Shown one piece after another: positions 21,897 through 27,578 of a stretch of 27,578 nucleotides of DNA. How positions within the stretch are numbered: position 1 is the first letter of the stretch; every line of letters starts with the position of its first letter. The notes below the pieces were generated by a model. The model was not told the DNA's origin and did not search any database. It saw nothing but the letters and a program-made list of their open reading frames with translations. A program made the translations under genes and the position numbers. Origin of the DNA: Pelomonas sp966111775 (lineage in GTDB: Bacteria; Pseudomonadota; Gammaproteobacteria; Burkholderiales; Burkholderiaceae_C); NCBI GenBank assembly GCA_966111775.1, contig CBHWBD010000052.1:1-27578 (forward strand). The letters are read 5' to 3'.

Positions 21897-22925
21897 CTAC
21901 TGCGCCACCAGCTCCACACGCCGGTTCCGTGCCCGCCCGGCCTCGTCGCCATTGCCGGCCACGGGGGCGAGCGATGCCAGGCCCTTGGCGCTGAGGCGCT
22001 TGGCATCGACCTTGTAGGGCGCGGTGGTCAGGGCCAGCACGACGGCGCGGGCGCGCTCCATGCTCAGCGCCTGGTTGGCCTCGAAGCCGCCGACGTTGTC
22101 GGTGTGGCCAACGATCCAGGCCTTCAACGCGGGCTGGTTCTTCAGCAGCTCGGCCATGGCGTCGAGCTGGGCCTTGGACTCGGGTTTGAGCTCGGTCTTG
22201 CCGGTGTCGAAGAACAGGCCCGTCAACGTCACGCGGCCCTCGGCGGCGAGGCCGGCCTGCAGGGCAGCGGGATCGACCGTGACCTGACCGGTCTCCATGG
22301 CCTTGGGCTCGACGACCTGCACATAGGTGGCGACCAGGCCCGTCGTCGCGTTGGCGGCCAGCGAGTTGTAGATCAGCACCGTGGCTTCCTGGCCCGGCTT
22401 GCCCAGGGTGCCGACCAGCATGCGGCCTTCGTCGGCGGACAAGGCCGAGGTCAGGCTGTAGCGGCCGCTGGTGGGCGTCTCGACCGAGCCCTTGGCCCAG
22501 ACGAAGCCCTTGGTCGGGTCGCTCTGCTTGAGCCAGGCGAAGTAGAGGTCGAAGCAGTCGCGCTCGCAGGAGAAGCGCTTTTTGAAGCCGGCGGCGTTCA
22601 GCGCCTGCTCGTAGTTGCGCCAGACCTCCAGGTTGGCCTTGCCGCGTGGCGCGATGTAGACCGTCTGTGTGACCTTGCCCTCGAGGTTGAGCATCGGGTC
22701 CTTGAACTGGCGCTTGTCGGCCTTGGACAACTCGGCGCTGGGAGGAATGGCGGCGGCGTCCCAGTTGGAGGTGCGCTGGCCGGCCAGCCAGGAGCCGGCG
22801 AAGCGCTTGATGAGGGGATGGTCGACGGCCCCCGGCACATCGGCGACGGGGGCGTCGGCGGCCATCACGGCGGCATGGGTGACGGCGACGAGCAGGGCAG
22901 TGGCCAGGCGAGCGAATGTCTTCAT
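21897..22925 (-). CDS. OmpA-family outer-membrane/peptidoglycan-associated protein
   Basis: This 342-residue envelope protein has a signal peptide (MKTFARLATALLVAVTHAAV, cleavage near MAADA). An N-terminal domain of about 180 residues, DUF4892-like, includes HPLIKRFAGSWLAGQ and a Cys pair in FSCERDCFD. The C-terminal OmpA/MotB domain (about 230-342) has TGLFFDTGKTELKP, WIVGHTDNVGGFEANQALS and RARNRRVELV, which carry the Asp and Arg that hold diaminopimelate of peptidoglycan. It probably links the outer membrane to the cell wall. The start is ATG 22925. A 69-residue truncated relative is encoded 17 bp upstream on the same strand. It is convergent with the hydrolase gene. Confidence 0.92.
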   Translation of the reverse strand: MKTFARLATALLVAVTHAAVMAADAPVADVPGAVDHPLIKRFAGSWLAGQRTSNWDAAAIPPSAELSKADKRQFKDPMLNLEGKVTQTVYIAPRGKANLEVWRNYEQALNAAGFKKRFSCERDCFDLYFAWLKQSDPTKGFVWAKGSVETPTSGRYSLTSALSADEGRMLVGTLGKPGQEATVLIYNSLAANATTGLVATYVQVVEPKAMETGQVTVDPAALQAGLAAEGRVTLTGLFFDTGKTELKPESKAQLDAMAELLKNQPALKAWIVGHTDNVGGFEANQALSMERARAVVLALTTAPYKVDAKRLSAKGLASLAPVAGNGDEAGRARNRRVELVAQ

Positions 22926-22942
22926 GGCGTTCGGTTGGGGAG

Positions 22943-23152
22943 CTATTGCAGGACCCTCTTGACGCGGCGGTTTCTGGCGCGGCCGTCCTCGGCGGCGTTG
23001 GAAGCCAAGGGCGCGAAGTTGGCGATGCCGCGCTGGGTCAGCGCCGCGGCCATCTGGTCGGAGCTCTTGGCGACGTCGGTCCTGGGGGCGTCGGCAAAGG
23101 CCGCCGTGCAGAGGAGCAGGGAAGCGAGGAGGGCGGCGCGGAGGGGCGTCAT
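22943..23152 (-). CDS. mini OmpA-like exported peptide (truncated paralogue)
   Basis: This 69-residue frame from ATG 23152 has a signal peptide (MTPLRAALLASLLLCTAAFA) and then only the last 40 or so residues of an OmpA-like domain. Its tail (GIANFAPLASNAAEDGRARN, then RRVKRVL) lines up with the end of the neighbouring OmpA-like protein (KGLASLAPVAGNGDEAGRAR, then NRRVELV). The HTD segment and first strands are missing, so it cannot form a complete peptidoglycan-binding domain. It looks like an internally deleted tandem duplicate. No good ribosome binding site is visible before its ATG. It may be a decaying remnant or a small secreted peptide. Confidence 0.6.
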   Translation of the reverse strand: MTPLRAALLASLLLCTAAFADAPRTDVAKSSDQMAAALTQRGIANFAPLASNAAEDGRARNRRVKRVLQ

Positions 23153-23205
23153 GGAGGGCGGCGGGTGGCGAGGCGCGATGTTGACGCAGGCAACGCGCGA
23201 GACCC

Positions 23206-23736
23206 TCACCCTGATGAACTGCAAACGTGGGACGCGAAGCCCTGACGGCGGCTCAACTCGTAACGAAATTCGACACAGGCCTCGCCGCGGAATTCGGTGG
23301 CGATGCGCTCGACGAGGTGGGCGCCCAGATGCTCCAGCAGGCGGATGCAAGCGAGGTTGCGAGCATCGGTCTGGGCGTGGATGTATTCGACGGCCGTTTG
23401 GTCGAAGACGAGGGCGATGGCCGCGCGCACGGCCGCGGTCGCAGTGCCGCGGCCCTGGGCGGTGCGGGCCAGCGTGAAGCCGAACTCGGCCTCGCGGCCA
23501 TCGGCGCTGATGTGGATGCCGAGGTCGCCGAGCAGCTGGTCGCTGGGCTCGTCGGCGATGGCGAGCTGGGTCCATTGGCCCGGCTCGAAGGTGGGCACGA
23601 CGGCCATCTCGTTCAGGAAGTCCAGGGCCTGCTCATCGGGCAGCGGCGTCCAGCCTTGCCAGCGGCCGACCTCCGGATCGCCGCGATAGGCCTGGAAGGC
23701 GGCCAGGTCGGTGGCGGCGAGCCGGCGCAGCTTCAC
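23206..23736 (-). CDS. GNAT-family N-acetyltransferase (RimJ/RimL-like)
   Basis: This 176-residue acetyltransferase uses acetyl-CoA on an unknown amine. The start is GTG 23736, which overlaps the stop of the upstream GNAT gene (GTGA); a longer frame to 23892 only shadows that gene. Motifs are LRRLAATDLAAFQAYRGDPE at the start, EAEFGFTLARTAQGRGTATA with the acetyl-CoA loop Q-G-R-G-T-A, and DARNLACIRLLEHLGA. It resembles RimJ/RimL-type enzymes that act on N-termini or small amines. It is the third of three overlapping GNAT genes behind parA. Confidence 0.88.
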   Translation of the reverse strand: MKLRRLAATDLAAFQAYRGDPEVGRWQGWTPLPDEQALDFLNEMAVVPTFEPGQWTQLAIADEPSDQLLGDLGIHISADGREAEFGFTLARTAQGRGTATAAVRAAIALVFDQTAVEYIHAQTDARNLACIRLLEHLGAHLVERIATEFRGEACVEFRYELSRRQGFASHVCSSSG

Positions 23737-24479
23737 ACCAGCTCGGCTTCCGGGCTGCGGTAGTGGTAGCGGTAGGCGAAGACGAAGCCCATGCGCGAGT
23801 ACAGGCGCTGGGCGACGGCGTTGTCGCTGCCCACCTGCAGATAGGCCTGGCGGGCGCCCTGGTCGTGGGCCAGGGCGAGCAGCGCGTGGCACAGGCGCTC
23901 GGCATGGCCCTGGCGCGGCACGGCCGAGAAGATGTCGTAGAGGCCGACGATGTCCCAGTCGACGACCATCTGGCCGCAGGCGAGCAAGGCACCGCCGGCG
24001 TCGTTCAGCGCGAAGCCCTGGTAGGTGACTGGAGCGTTAGCGATGCGCTCGGCGTGAGCATCGATGGCGGTCTGGGACGAGCCGCGCAGCGCGCCGACCG
24101 TGGCGGCATAGGTGGGCGCGTCCAGGGCCTGGAGGGCGACCGGCGCGGGTTCGGGCACGAGGCTGGCCATGACCATGACGTCGGCCGCATCGAAGCTGCC
24201 CCAGCCCTTGGCGGCCAGCAGCTCGTCGAGATTGCCGGGCTGGCTCCAGGGCGTCACACGGACGGCCAGCGGCAGGCCGGCGGCGTCATAGGCCTGCTGG
24301 CAGCGCGCCAGCAATTCGTCCAGCGGCAGGGTCCCGGCGCGCAGCGCGTTGATGCAGCGCGAGCGCTTGGCCTTGCCCGGCGACAGCCGGATCAGCCAGC
24401 CGTCGATGTCGGCCTGCTGGGGTGGGGCGCTGGCATCGAGGCCGGCGTGTTCGGCGCGGAGGGCGAGGGCATCAAGCAT
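23733..24479 (-). CDS. GNAT-family N-acetyltransferase (248 aa, tandem-GNAT-like)
   Basis: This 248-residue protein starts at ATG 24479, overlapping the previous GNAT gene by 8 nt. The C-terminal half is a GNAT domain with YDIFSAVPRQGHAERLCHAL (acetyl-CoA loop R-Q-G-H-A-E) and NAVAQRLYSRMGFVFAYRYH. The N-terminal half (about 1-120) begins LRAEHAGLDASAPPQQADID and contains WLIRLSPGKAKRSRCINAL. That half looks like a degenerate GNAT-like domain found in related bacterial proteins. The substrate is unknown. Overlaps on both sides place it in the polycistron that follows parA. Confidence 0.87.
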   Translation of the reverse strand: MLDALALRAEHAGLDASAPPQQADIDGWLIRLSPGKAKRSRCINALRAGTLPLDELLARCQQAYDAAGLPLAVRVTPWSQPGNLDELLAAKGWGSFDAADVMVMASLVPEPAPVALQALDAPTYAATVGALRGSSQTAIDAHAERIANAPVTYQGFALNDAGGALLACGQMVVDWDIVGLYDIFSAVPRQGHAERLCHALLALAHDQGARQAYLQVGSDNAVAQRLYSRMGFVFAYRYHYRSPEAELV

Positions 24480-25011
24480 GGTCGGCCAGCAATGCGGAAG
24501 GGTCACGCCAGATGCAGCGCCATTCGGGCAGGCAGACGCCACAAAAGGGCGGCGTCGTGCCGGGGTCGATGAACTCGGCCCCCATGCGGGCGTAGAAGCG
24601 CTTGGCGGGTTCGTTCTGCTCCAGCACCCAGAGGTACAGGGGCTGGGAGTGGGTCGGCCCCAGTTCGCGGACAACGGCCTGCAGCAGCCGGCGGCCGATG
24701 CCGCCGCCTTTCAGCTCCGGGTGGACATGCAGGTTGTCGACCAGGGTGCCGCAGACGGGGTCATGGCCAGGCAGCACGTAGGCGAAGCCGATCATCCTGC
24801 CCGATTCGTCCTCGGCCACGATGCCGAAGGCGGGCGCCGTGGCCGGCCCCTGCAGGCGCTCGCGCCAGACGGTCTGGCGGTCGGCGAAGACCTCGTGGTC
24901 GAGAAAGCCGTCCGGCACGATGCCGCGGTAGGCGCTGCGCCAGCTGGTGGCGTGAAGGTGGGCGACGACGTCGGCGTCGTCCGCACGCATTGGGCGAAGC
25001 TTTGACGTCAT
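24472..25011 (-). CDS. GNAT-family N-acetyltransferase
   Basis: This 179-residue acetyltransferase begins LRPMRADDADVVAHLHATSW and has VDNLHVHPELKGGGIGRRLL, with the acetyl-CoA loop K-G-G-G-I-G. It ends with LYLWVLEQNEPAKRFYARMG. This is a canonical, probably active GNAT. ATG 25011 overlaps the stop of the small membrane protein gene (ATGA). The substrate is unknown. It is the first of three consecutive acetyltransferase genes. Confidence 0.9.
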   Translation of the reverse strand: MTSKLRPMRADDADVVAHLHATSWRSAYRGIVPDGFLDHEVFADRQTVWRERLQGPATAPAFGIVAEDESGRMIGFAYVLPGHDPVCGTLVDNLHVHPELKGGGIGRRLLQAVVRELGPTHSQPLYLWVLEQNEPAKRFYARMGAEFIDPGTTPPFCGVCLPEWRCIWRDPSALLADHA

Positions 25012-25433
25012 GACGCGGACATGGGCTTGTTCAGGACCCACAAGGTCGGGAGGCAGACGATTTCATGCGCCAGTAGAGAGGCCGCGCACATGGCCATGAC
25101 GGCGTCCCAGTTGATGAATGGCAGGCCCGCGATCACCAGCACCAACGCAATGGCAAGTGCTGCCCATGTGAGCCAAAGTGACCATCGACCGGCGCTCGTT
25201 GCTTCAAGGATTCGCGCCACAGCGAGCGTGCTGTTGGCCGCTCGCAGGTCGGCGAAGCTGGACTGCCTGATGGCGCGAGATCGGAGCCAGCCGGACAGAG
25301 CCCCCTCGAACAACGCGATGGGTATCCAGATCACTGGGTGCGCAAGGTCCAGCAAGAGCCCCATGGCGATCAGCGTGCCAGCAGCCACGGCCTGTGTGAT
25401 CAAGCTGGACCGGACGGAGAGGGTGAAATGCAT
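25008..25433 (-). CDS. small membrane protein directly downstream of parA
   Basis: This 141-residue protein from ATG 25433 has four hydrophobic segments: about 12-30 (ITQAVAAGTLIAMGLLLDLA), 34-48, 84-104 and 107-125. The gene begins 2 bp after the parA stop, so it is very likely cotranscribed with parA. Its base composition is a little lower in GC than its neighbours. I do not recognise the family. A membrane anchor for partition is imaginable but not supported by any motif. Extending the frame into parA would add only shadow sequence. Confidence 0.72.
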   Translation of the reverse strand: MHFTLSVRSSLITQAVAAGTLIAMGLLLDLAHPVIWIPIALFEGALSGWLRSRAIRQSSFADLRAANSTLAVARILEATSAGRWSLWLTWAALAIALVLVIAGLPFINWDAVMAMCAASLLAHEIVCLPTLWVLNKPMSAS

Positions 25434-25435
25434 GC

Positions 25436-26209
25436 CTACCGCATGGTCTCGATCCGCTTCACCATCTCCTTGGCGAAGTCGACGAAGGCCTGGGCGCCCT
25501 TGGATGCCGGGTCGAAGACGACGCCCGGCAGGCCGTAGCTGGGCGCCTCGGCCAGTCGGACGTTGCGCGGGATGACAGTGTCGAAGACCTTGTTGCCGAA
25601 GTGGGCCTTGAGCTGGTCGCTGACCTGCTGCTGCAGCGTGATGCGCGGGTCGAACATGACGCGCAGCAGGCCGATGATCTCCAGGTCCGCGTTCAGGTTG
25701 GCGTGGATCTGCTTGATGGTGTTGACCAGGTCGGTCAAACCTTCCAGCGCGAAGTACTCGCACTGCATCGGCACGATGACGCCGTGGGCGCTGCACAGGC
25801 CGTTCAGCGTCAGCATGGACAGTGACGGCGGGCAGTCGATGAGGATGAAGTCGTAGTCCTTGCCGGCTTCGGCCAGGGCAGCCTTGAGCCGGGCCTCGCG
25901 GCGCTCGAGCGCGACCAGATCCACCTCCGCGCCGGCCAGTTCGCGGTTGGCGCCCAGAACGTCGTAACCGGCCTTCTCGGCACGGGCCTTGGCCTCGGCC
26001 AGGGTCGCGGACTCCAACAGCACGTCATAGACGGTCAGCTCCAGCTTGCGCTTGTCGATGCCCGAACCCATGGTCGCGTTGCCCTGCGGGTCCAGGTCGA
26101 CGACCAGCACCCGCTGGCCGATCTGCGCCAGGCCGGCGGCGAGGTTGACGGTGGTGGTGGTCTTGCCGACGCCGCCCTTCTGGTTGGCGATGCAGAAAAT
26201 CTTGGCCAT
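25436..26209 (-). CDS. parA: chromosome-partitioning ATPase ParA
   Basis: This 257-residue ParA/Soj ATPase binds DNA non-specifically as an ATP dimer and is stimulated by ParB to move the origin region. The deviant Walker A K-G-G-V-G-K-T is at 11-17, followed by VDLDPQGNATMGSGI, then DFILIDCPPSLSMLTLNGL (Walker B) and YFALEGLTDLVNTI. The start at ATG 26209 (MAKIFCIANQ) is the family norm; 9 extra residues from 26236 are unlikely. rsmG is 78 bp upstream. Downstream, parB does not follow directly; a membrane protein and three GNAT genes do. Confidence 0.97.
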   Translation of the reverse strand: MAKIFCIANQKGGVGKTTTTVNLAAGLAQIGQRVLVVDLDPQGNATMGSGIDKRKLELTVYDVLLESATLAEAKARAEKAGYDVLGANRELAGAEVDLVALERREARLKAALAEAGKDYDFILIDCPPSLSMLTLNGLCSAHGVIVPMQCEYFALEGLTDLVNTIKQIHANLNADLEIIGLLRVMFDPRITLQQQVSDQLKAHFGNKVFDTVIPRNVRLAEAPSYGLPGVVFDPASKGAQAFVDFAKEMVKRIETMR

Positions 26210-26287
26210 GACTGAGGTTTCCGGGACTGCCGGCATCGTACCGGGGAGAGGGCGGGCCGACCCTCGGGCGCGACCCGCGAAAGCGCC

Positions 26288-26914
26288 TCAGCGCGGCTTC
26301 ATCCAGATGATGCAGCGCTGGGCATCCAGGCCCGGGACGGCCAGTTGTTCCACGTGAAACACGTCCACGTCCGCCGGCAGCGCGGCGATCTCGTCGGCCG
26401 GGTGCTGGCCCTTCATGGCCATCCAGACCGCGCTCTCCGCCAGATGCTGGCGGGTCAAGCTGGTGAAGTCGACAAGGGACGCAAACGCGCGGGAGGTGAT
26501 GACGCCGAAGGGTTCGGTCTTCCACTGTTCGACCCGGCTGTGCACGCCATGCAGATTGGGCAGCTTCAGCTCGGCCGCAACCTGCTGGATGAAGGTGGCC
26601 TTTTTGGCAACGGCGTCCACGCAGCTGACATCGGTTCCGGGGAAGCAGATGGCGATGACCACGCCCGGCAGGCCGCCGCCGGCGCCCACGTCCATCAACC
26701 GGGCCGGCGCGCCGTGGCGCTTCAGCGGTGCGATGACGGACAGGCTGTCCACCAAGTGGTGGCTCAGCATCTGCGCCGGATCACGGACGGCAGTCAGGTT
26801 GTAGACCTTGTTCCACTTCTGCAGCAGCGCCAGGTAGGCCAGCAGCTGGTCGAGTTGGATGTCCGTGAGTTCAAGACCGAGTTCGGTGGCGGCGGCTTCG
26901 AGTTGTTCTCTCAT
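26288..26914 (-). CDS. rsmG: 16S rRNA (guanine-527-N7)-methyltransferase RsmG
   Basis: This 208-residue SAM-dependent methyltransferase (GidB) modifies G527 of 16S rRNA. The conserved N-terminal YLALLQKWNKVYNLTAVRDP is followed by the SAM motif LMDVGAGGGLPGVVIAI, then SCVDAVAKKATFIQQVA and FGVITSRAFASL. The length is normal and the gene overlaps the mnmG stop by ATGA. A one-mismatch parS site lies within its 3' coding part (26346-26361). Loss of RsmG gives low-level streptomycin resistance in several bacteria; the gene here looks intact. Confidence 0.97.
   Translation of the reverse strand: MREQLEAAATELGLELTDIQLDQLLAYLALLQKWNKVYNLTAVRDPAQMLSHHLVDSLSVIAPLKRHGAPARLMDVGAGGGLPGVVIAICFPGTDVSCVDAVAKKATFIQQVAAELKLPNLHGVHSRVEQWKTEPFGVITSRAFASLVDFTSLTRQHLAESAVWMAMKGQHPADEIAALPADVDVFHVEQLAVPGLDAQRCIIWMKPR
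26346..26361. other. parS: parS site 1 (one mismatch), inside rsmG
   Basis: TGTTCCACGTGAAACA differs from the consensus TGTTTCACGTGAAACA at one base (position 5). It sits inside the rsmG coding sequence. ParB binding here would nucleate the partition complex with sites 2 and 3. Confidence 0.85.
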
Positions 26915-27578
26915 GCCGCCTCAGCCTCCGTGAAACCCTTGAACTTGCCCTTCTTCAGGTGCACCAGCAGCAGCGAGATGGCCGCCGGGGTGATGCCGGA
27001 GATTCGCGACGCCTGGCCCAGGGTCTCCGGCTTGTGCTTGTTCAGCTTCTGGCGTGCCTCGAAGGAGAGGGCATGGACCAAGCCGTAGTCCAGGTCCTCG
27101 GGCAGCTTCAGGTGCTCGAAGTGGGCGGCGCGGGCGACGTCGTCGACCTGCTTGTTGATGTAGCCGGCGTACTTGGTGCTGATCTCGACCTGCTCGGTGA
27201 CGAGGGCTGCCAGTTCGGCACCCAACTCGGCATTCAGCGTTTCACGTGAAACACCGGCCTCGGGACGTGCAATGGCGGCGACCTCGGCCACGGTGTCGAA
27301 GACGACGCCGGGCCGGCGCAGCAGGTCGGCCAGGTTGTACTCGCGCTCCAGGGCCTTGCCGACCAGGCGTTCGGCATCCACCGCCGGCAGCACGCCGGGA
27401 TGAACCCAGGTGCTCTTCAGCTTCTCGGTTTCACGTGAAACAGCGTCGCGCTTGCGGTTGAAGGCGGTCCAGCGCTCGTCGTCCACCAGGCCGAGCTGGC
27501 GGCCGGTTTCGGTCAGGCGCAGGTCGGCGTTGTCCTCGCGCAGCTGCAGCCGGAACTCGGCGCGGCTGGTGAACATGC
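26911..27578 (-). CDS. mnmG: tRNA uridine-5-carboxymethylaminomethyl modification protein MnmG, C-terminal part (truncated by window edge)
   Basis: This is the last 222 or so residues of MnmG (GidA), which with MnmE modifies the wobble uridine of several tRNAs. The frame runs off the right edge, so the FAD-binding N-terminal two thirds lie outside. Recognised pieces are FTSRAEFRLQLREDNADLRL, STKYAGYINKQ, LSFEARQKLNKHKPETLGQA and the end SRISGITPAAISLLLVHLKK. Its stop overlaps the rsmG start (ATGA). Two near-perfect parS sites lie inside the coding sequence at 27238-27253 and 27427-27442. Confidence 0.97.
   Translation of the reverse strand, partial: MFTSRAEFRLQLREDNADLRLTETGRQLGLVDDERWTAFNRKRDAVSRETEKLKSTWVHPGVLPAVDAERLVGKALEREYNLADLLRRPGVVFDTVAEVAAIARPEAGVSRETLNAELGAELAALVTEQVEISTKYAGYINKQVDDVARAAHFEHLKLPEDLDYGLVHALSFEARQKLNKHKPETLGQASRISGITPAAISLLLVHLKKGKFKGFTEAEAA
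27238..27253. other. parS: parS site 2, inside mnmG
   Basis: CGTTTCACGTGAAACA holds the full 14-bp palindrome GTTTCACGTGAAAC (27239-27252); only the outermost base differs from consensus. It is 189 bp from site 3. Confidence 0.93.
27427..27442. other. parS: parS site 3, inside mnmG
   Basis: GGTTTCACGTGAAACA again holds the perfect 14-bp core (27428-27441), with only the first base off consensus. It is the third parS in about 1.1 kb. Confidence 0.93.

Noticed and set aside
20750..22006. Minus-strand frame opposite the alpha/beta-hydrolase
   Set aside because: It is a His/Gln/Gly/Arg-rich shadow; the plus-strand gene has a complete hydrolase motif set.
23737..23892. N-terminal extension of the RimJ-like GNAT
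   Set aside because: It is Pro/Arg-rich and overlaps the upstream GNAT gene in another frame; the GTGA overlap gives a proper start at 23736.
25434..25796. N-terminal extension of the small membrane protein into parA
   Set aside because: It is a shadow of ParA in another frame; the ATG at 25433 directly after the parA stop gives a good membrane protein start.

Overview
The window is high-GC chromosomal DNA from a betaproteobacterium, most likely Burkholderiales of the Rubrivivax/Roseateles/Leptothrix type. The evidence is the codon use, the mnmG-rsmG-parA...parB order with three parS sites at the right end (the usual neighbourhood of a bacterial replication origin), and short GC-rich intergenic repeats of a kind I associate with this order. 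No rRNA, tRNA, insertion sequence, prophage or CRISPR array was seen. The genus is inferred, not proven.

Left third (1-10037). A TonB-dependent receptor, cut by the window edge, diverges from a class A beta-lactamase whose stop overlaps the start of a Rob-like AraC/GyrI regulator. Converging on that pair are a membrane GGDEF diguanylate cyclase and a secreted metallo-beta-lactamase-fold hydrolase. Next comes a tightly overlapping NIPSNAP-ABM-ArsR operon. A lower-GC patch (about 6480-8460) follows, with three genes I do not recognise and two copies of a near-identical 18-bp sequence. Then come two small membrane proteins, a VOC-fold protein and a GlsB/YeaQ-type membrane protein.

Middle (10071-15671). 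The genes prkA, yeaH (DUF444) and spoVR lie on the minus strand in that order of transcription. They form the PrkA kinase/VWA/SpoVR stress module. A long near-perfect inverted repeat sits between prkA and yeaH. Upstream of prkA about 680 bp carry no convincing gene but many potential hairpins.

Right third (15672-27578). The partition genes parA and parB are split by about 8.9 kb. Between them lie an RBBP9-type hydrolase, a type 2 argC, a two-gene unit on the opposite strand, an OmpA-like protein with a tiny truncated relative, three overlapping GNAT acetyltransferases and a small membrane protein directly behind parA. The two-gene unit is the best candidate for an undescribed system. Its first protein combines a degenerate CHAT-like (caspase-fold) region, a beta-sandwich and a transglutaminase-like domain resembling the N-terminal part of DUF4011-type helicase proteins. 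The second is an alpha/beta-hydrolase with an apparent Ser-Asp-His triad. The genes overlap by ATGA, and the first gene's ribosome binding site lies inside a perfect 7-bp hairpin.
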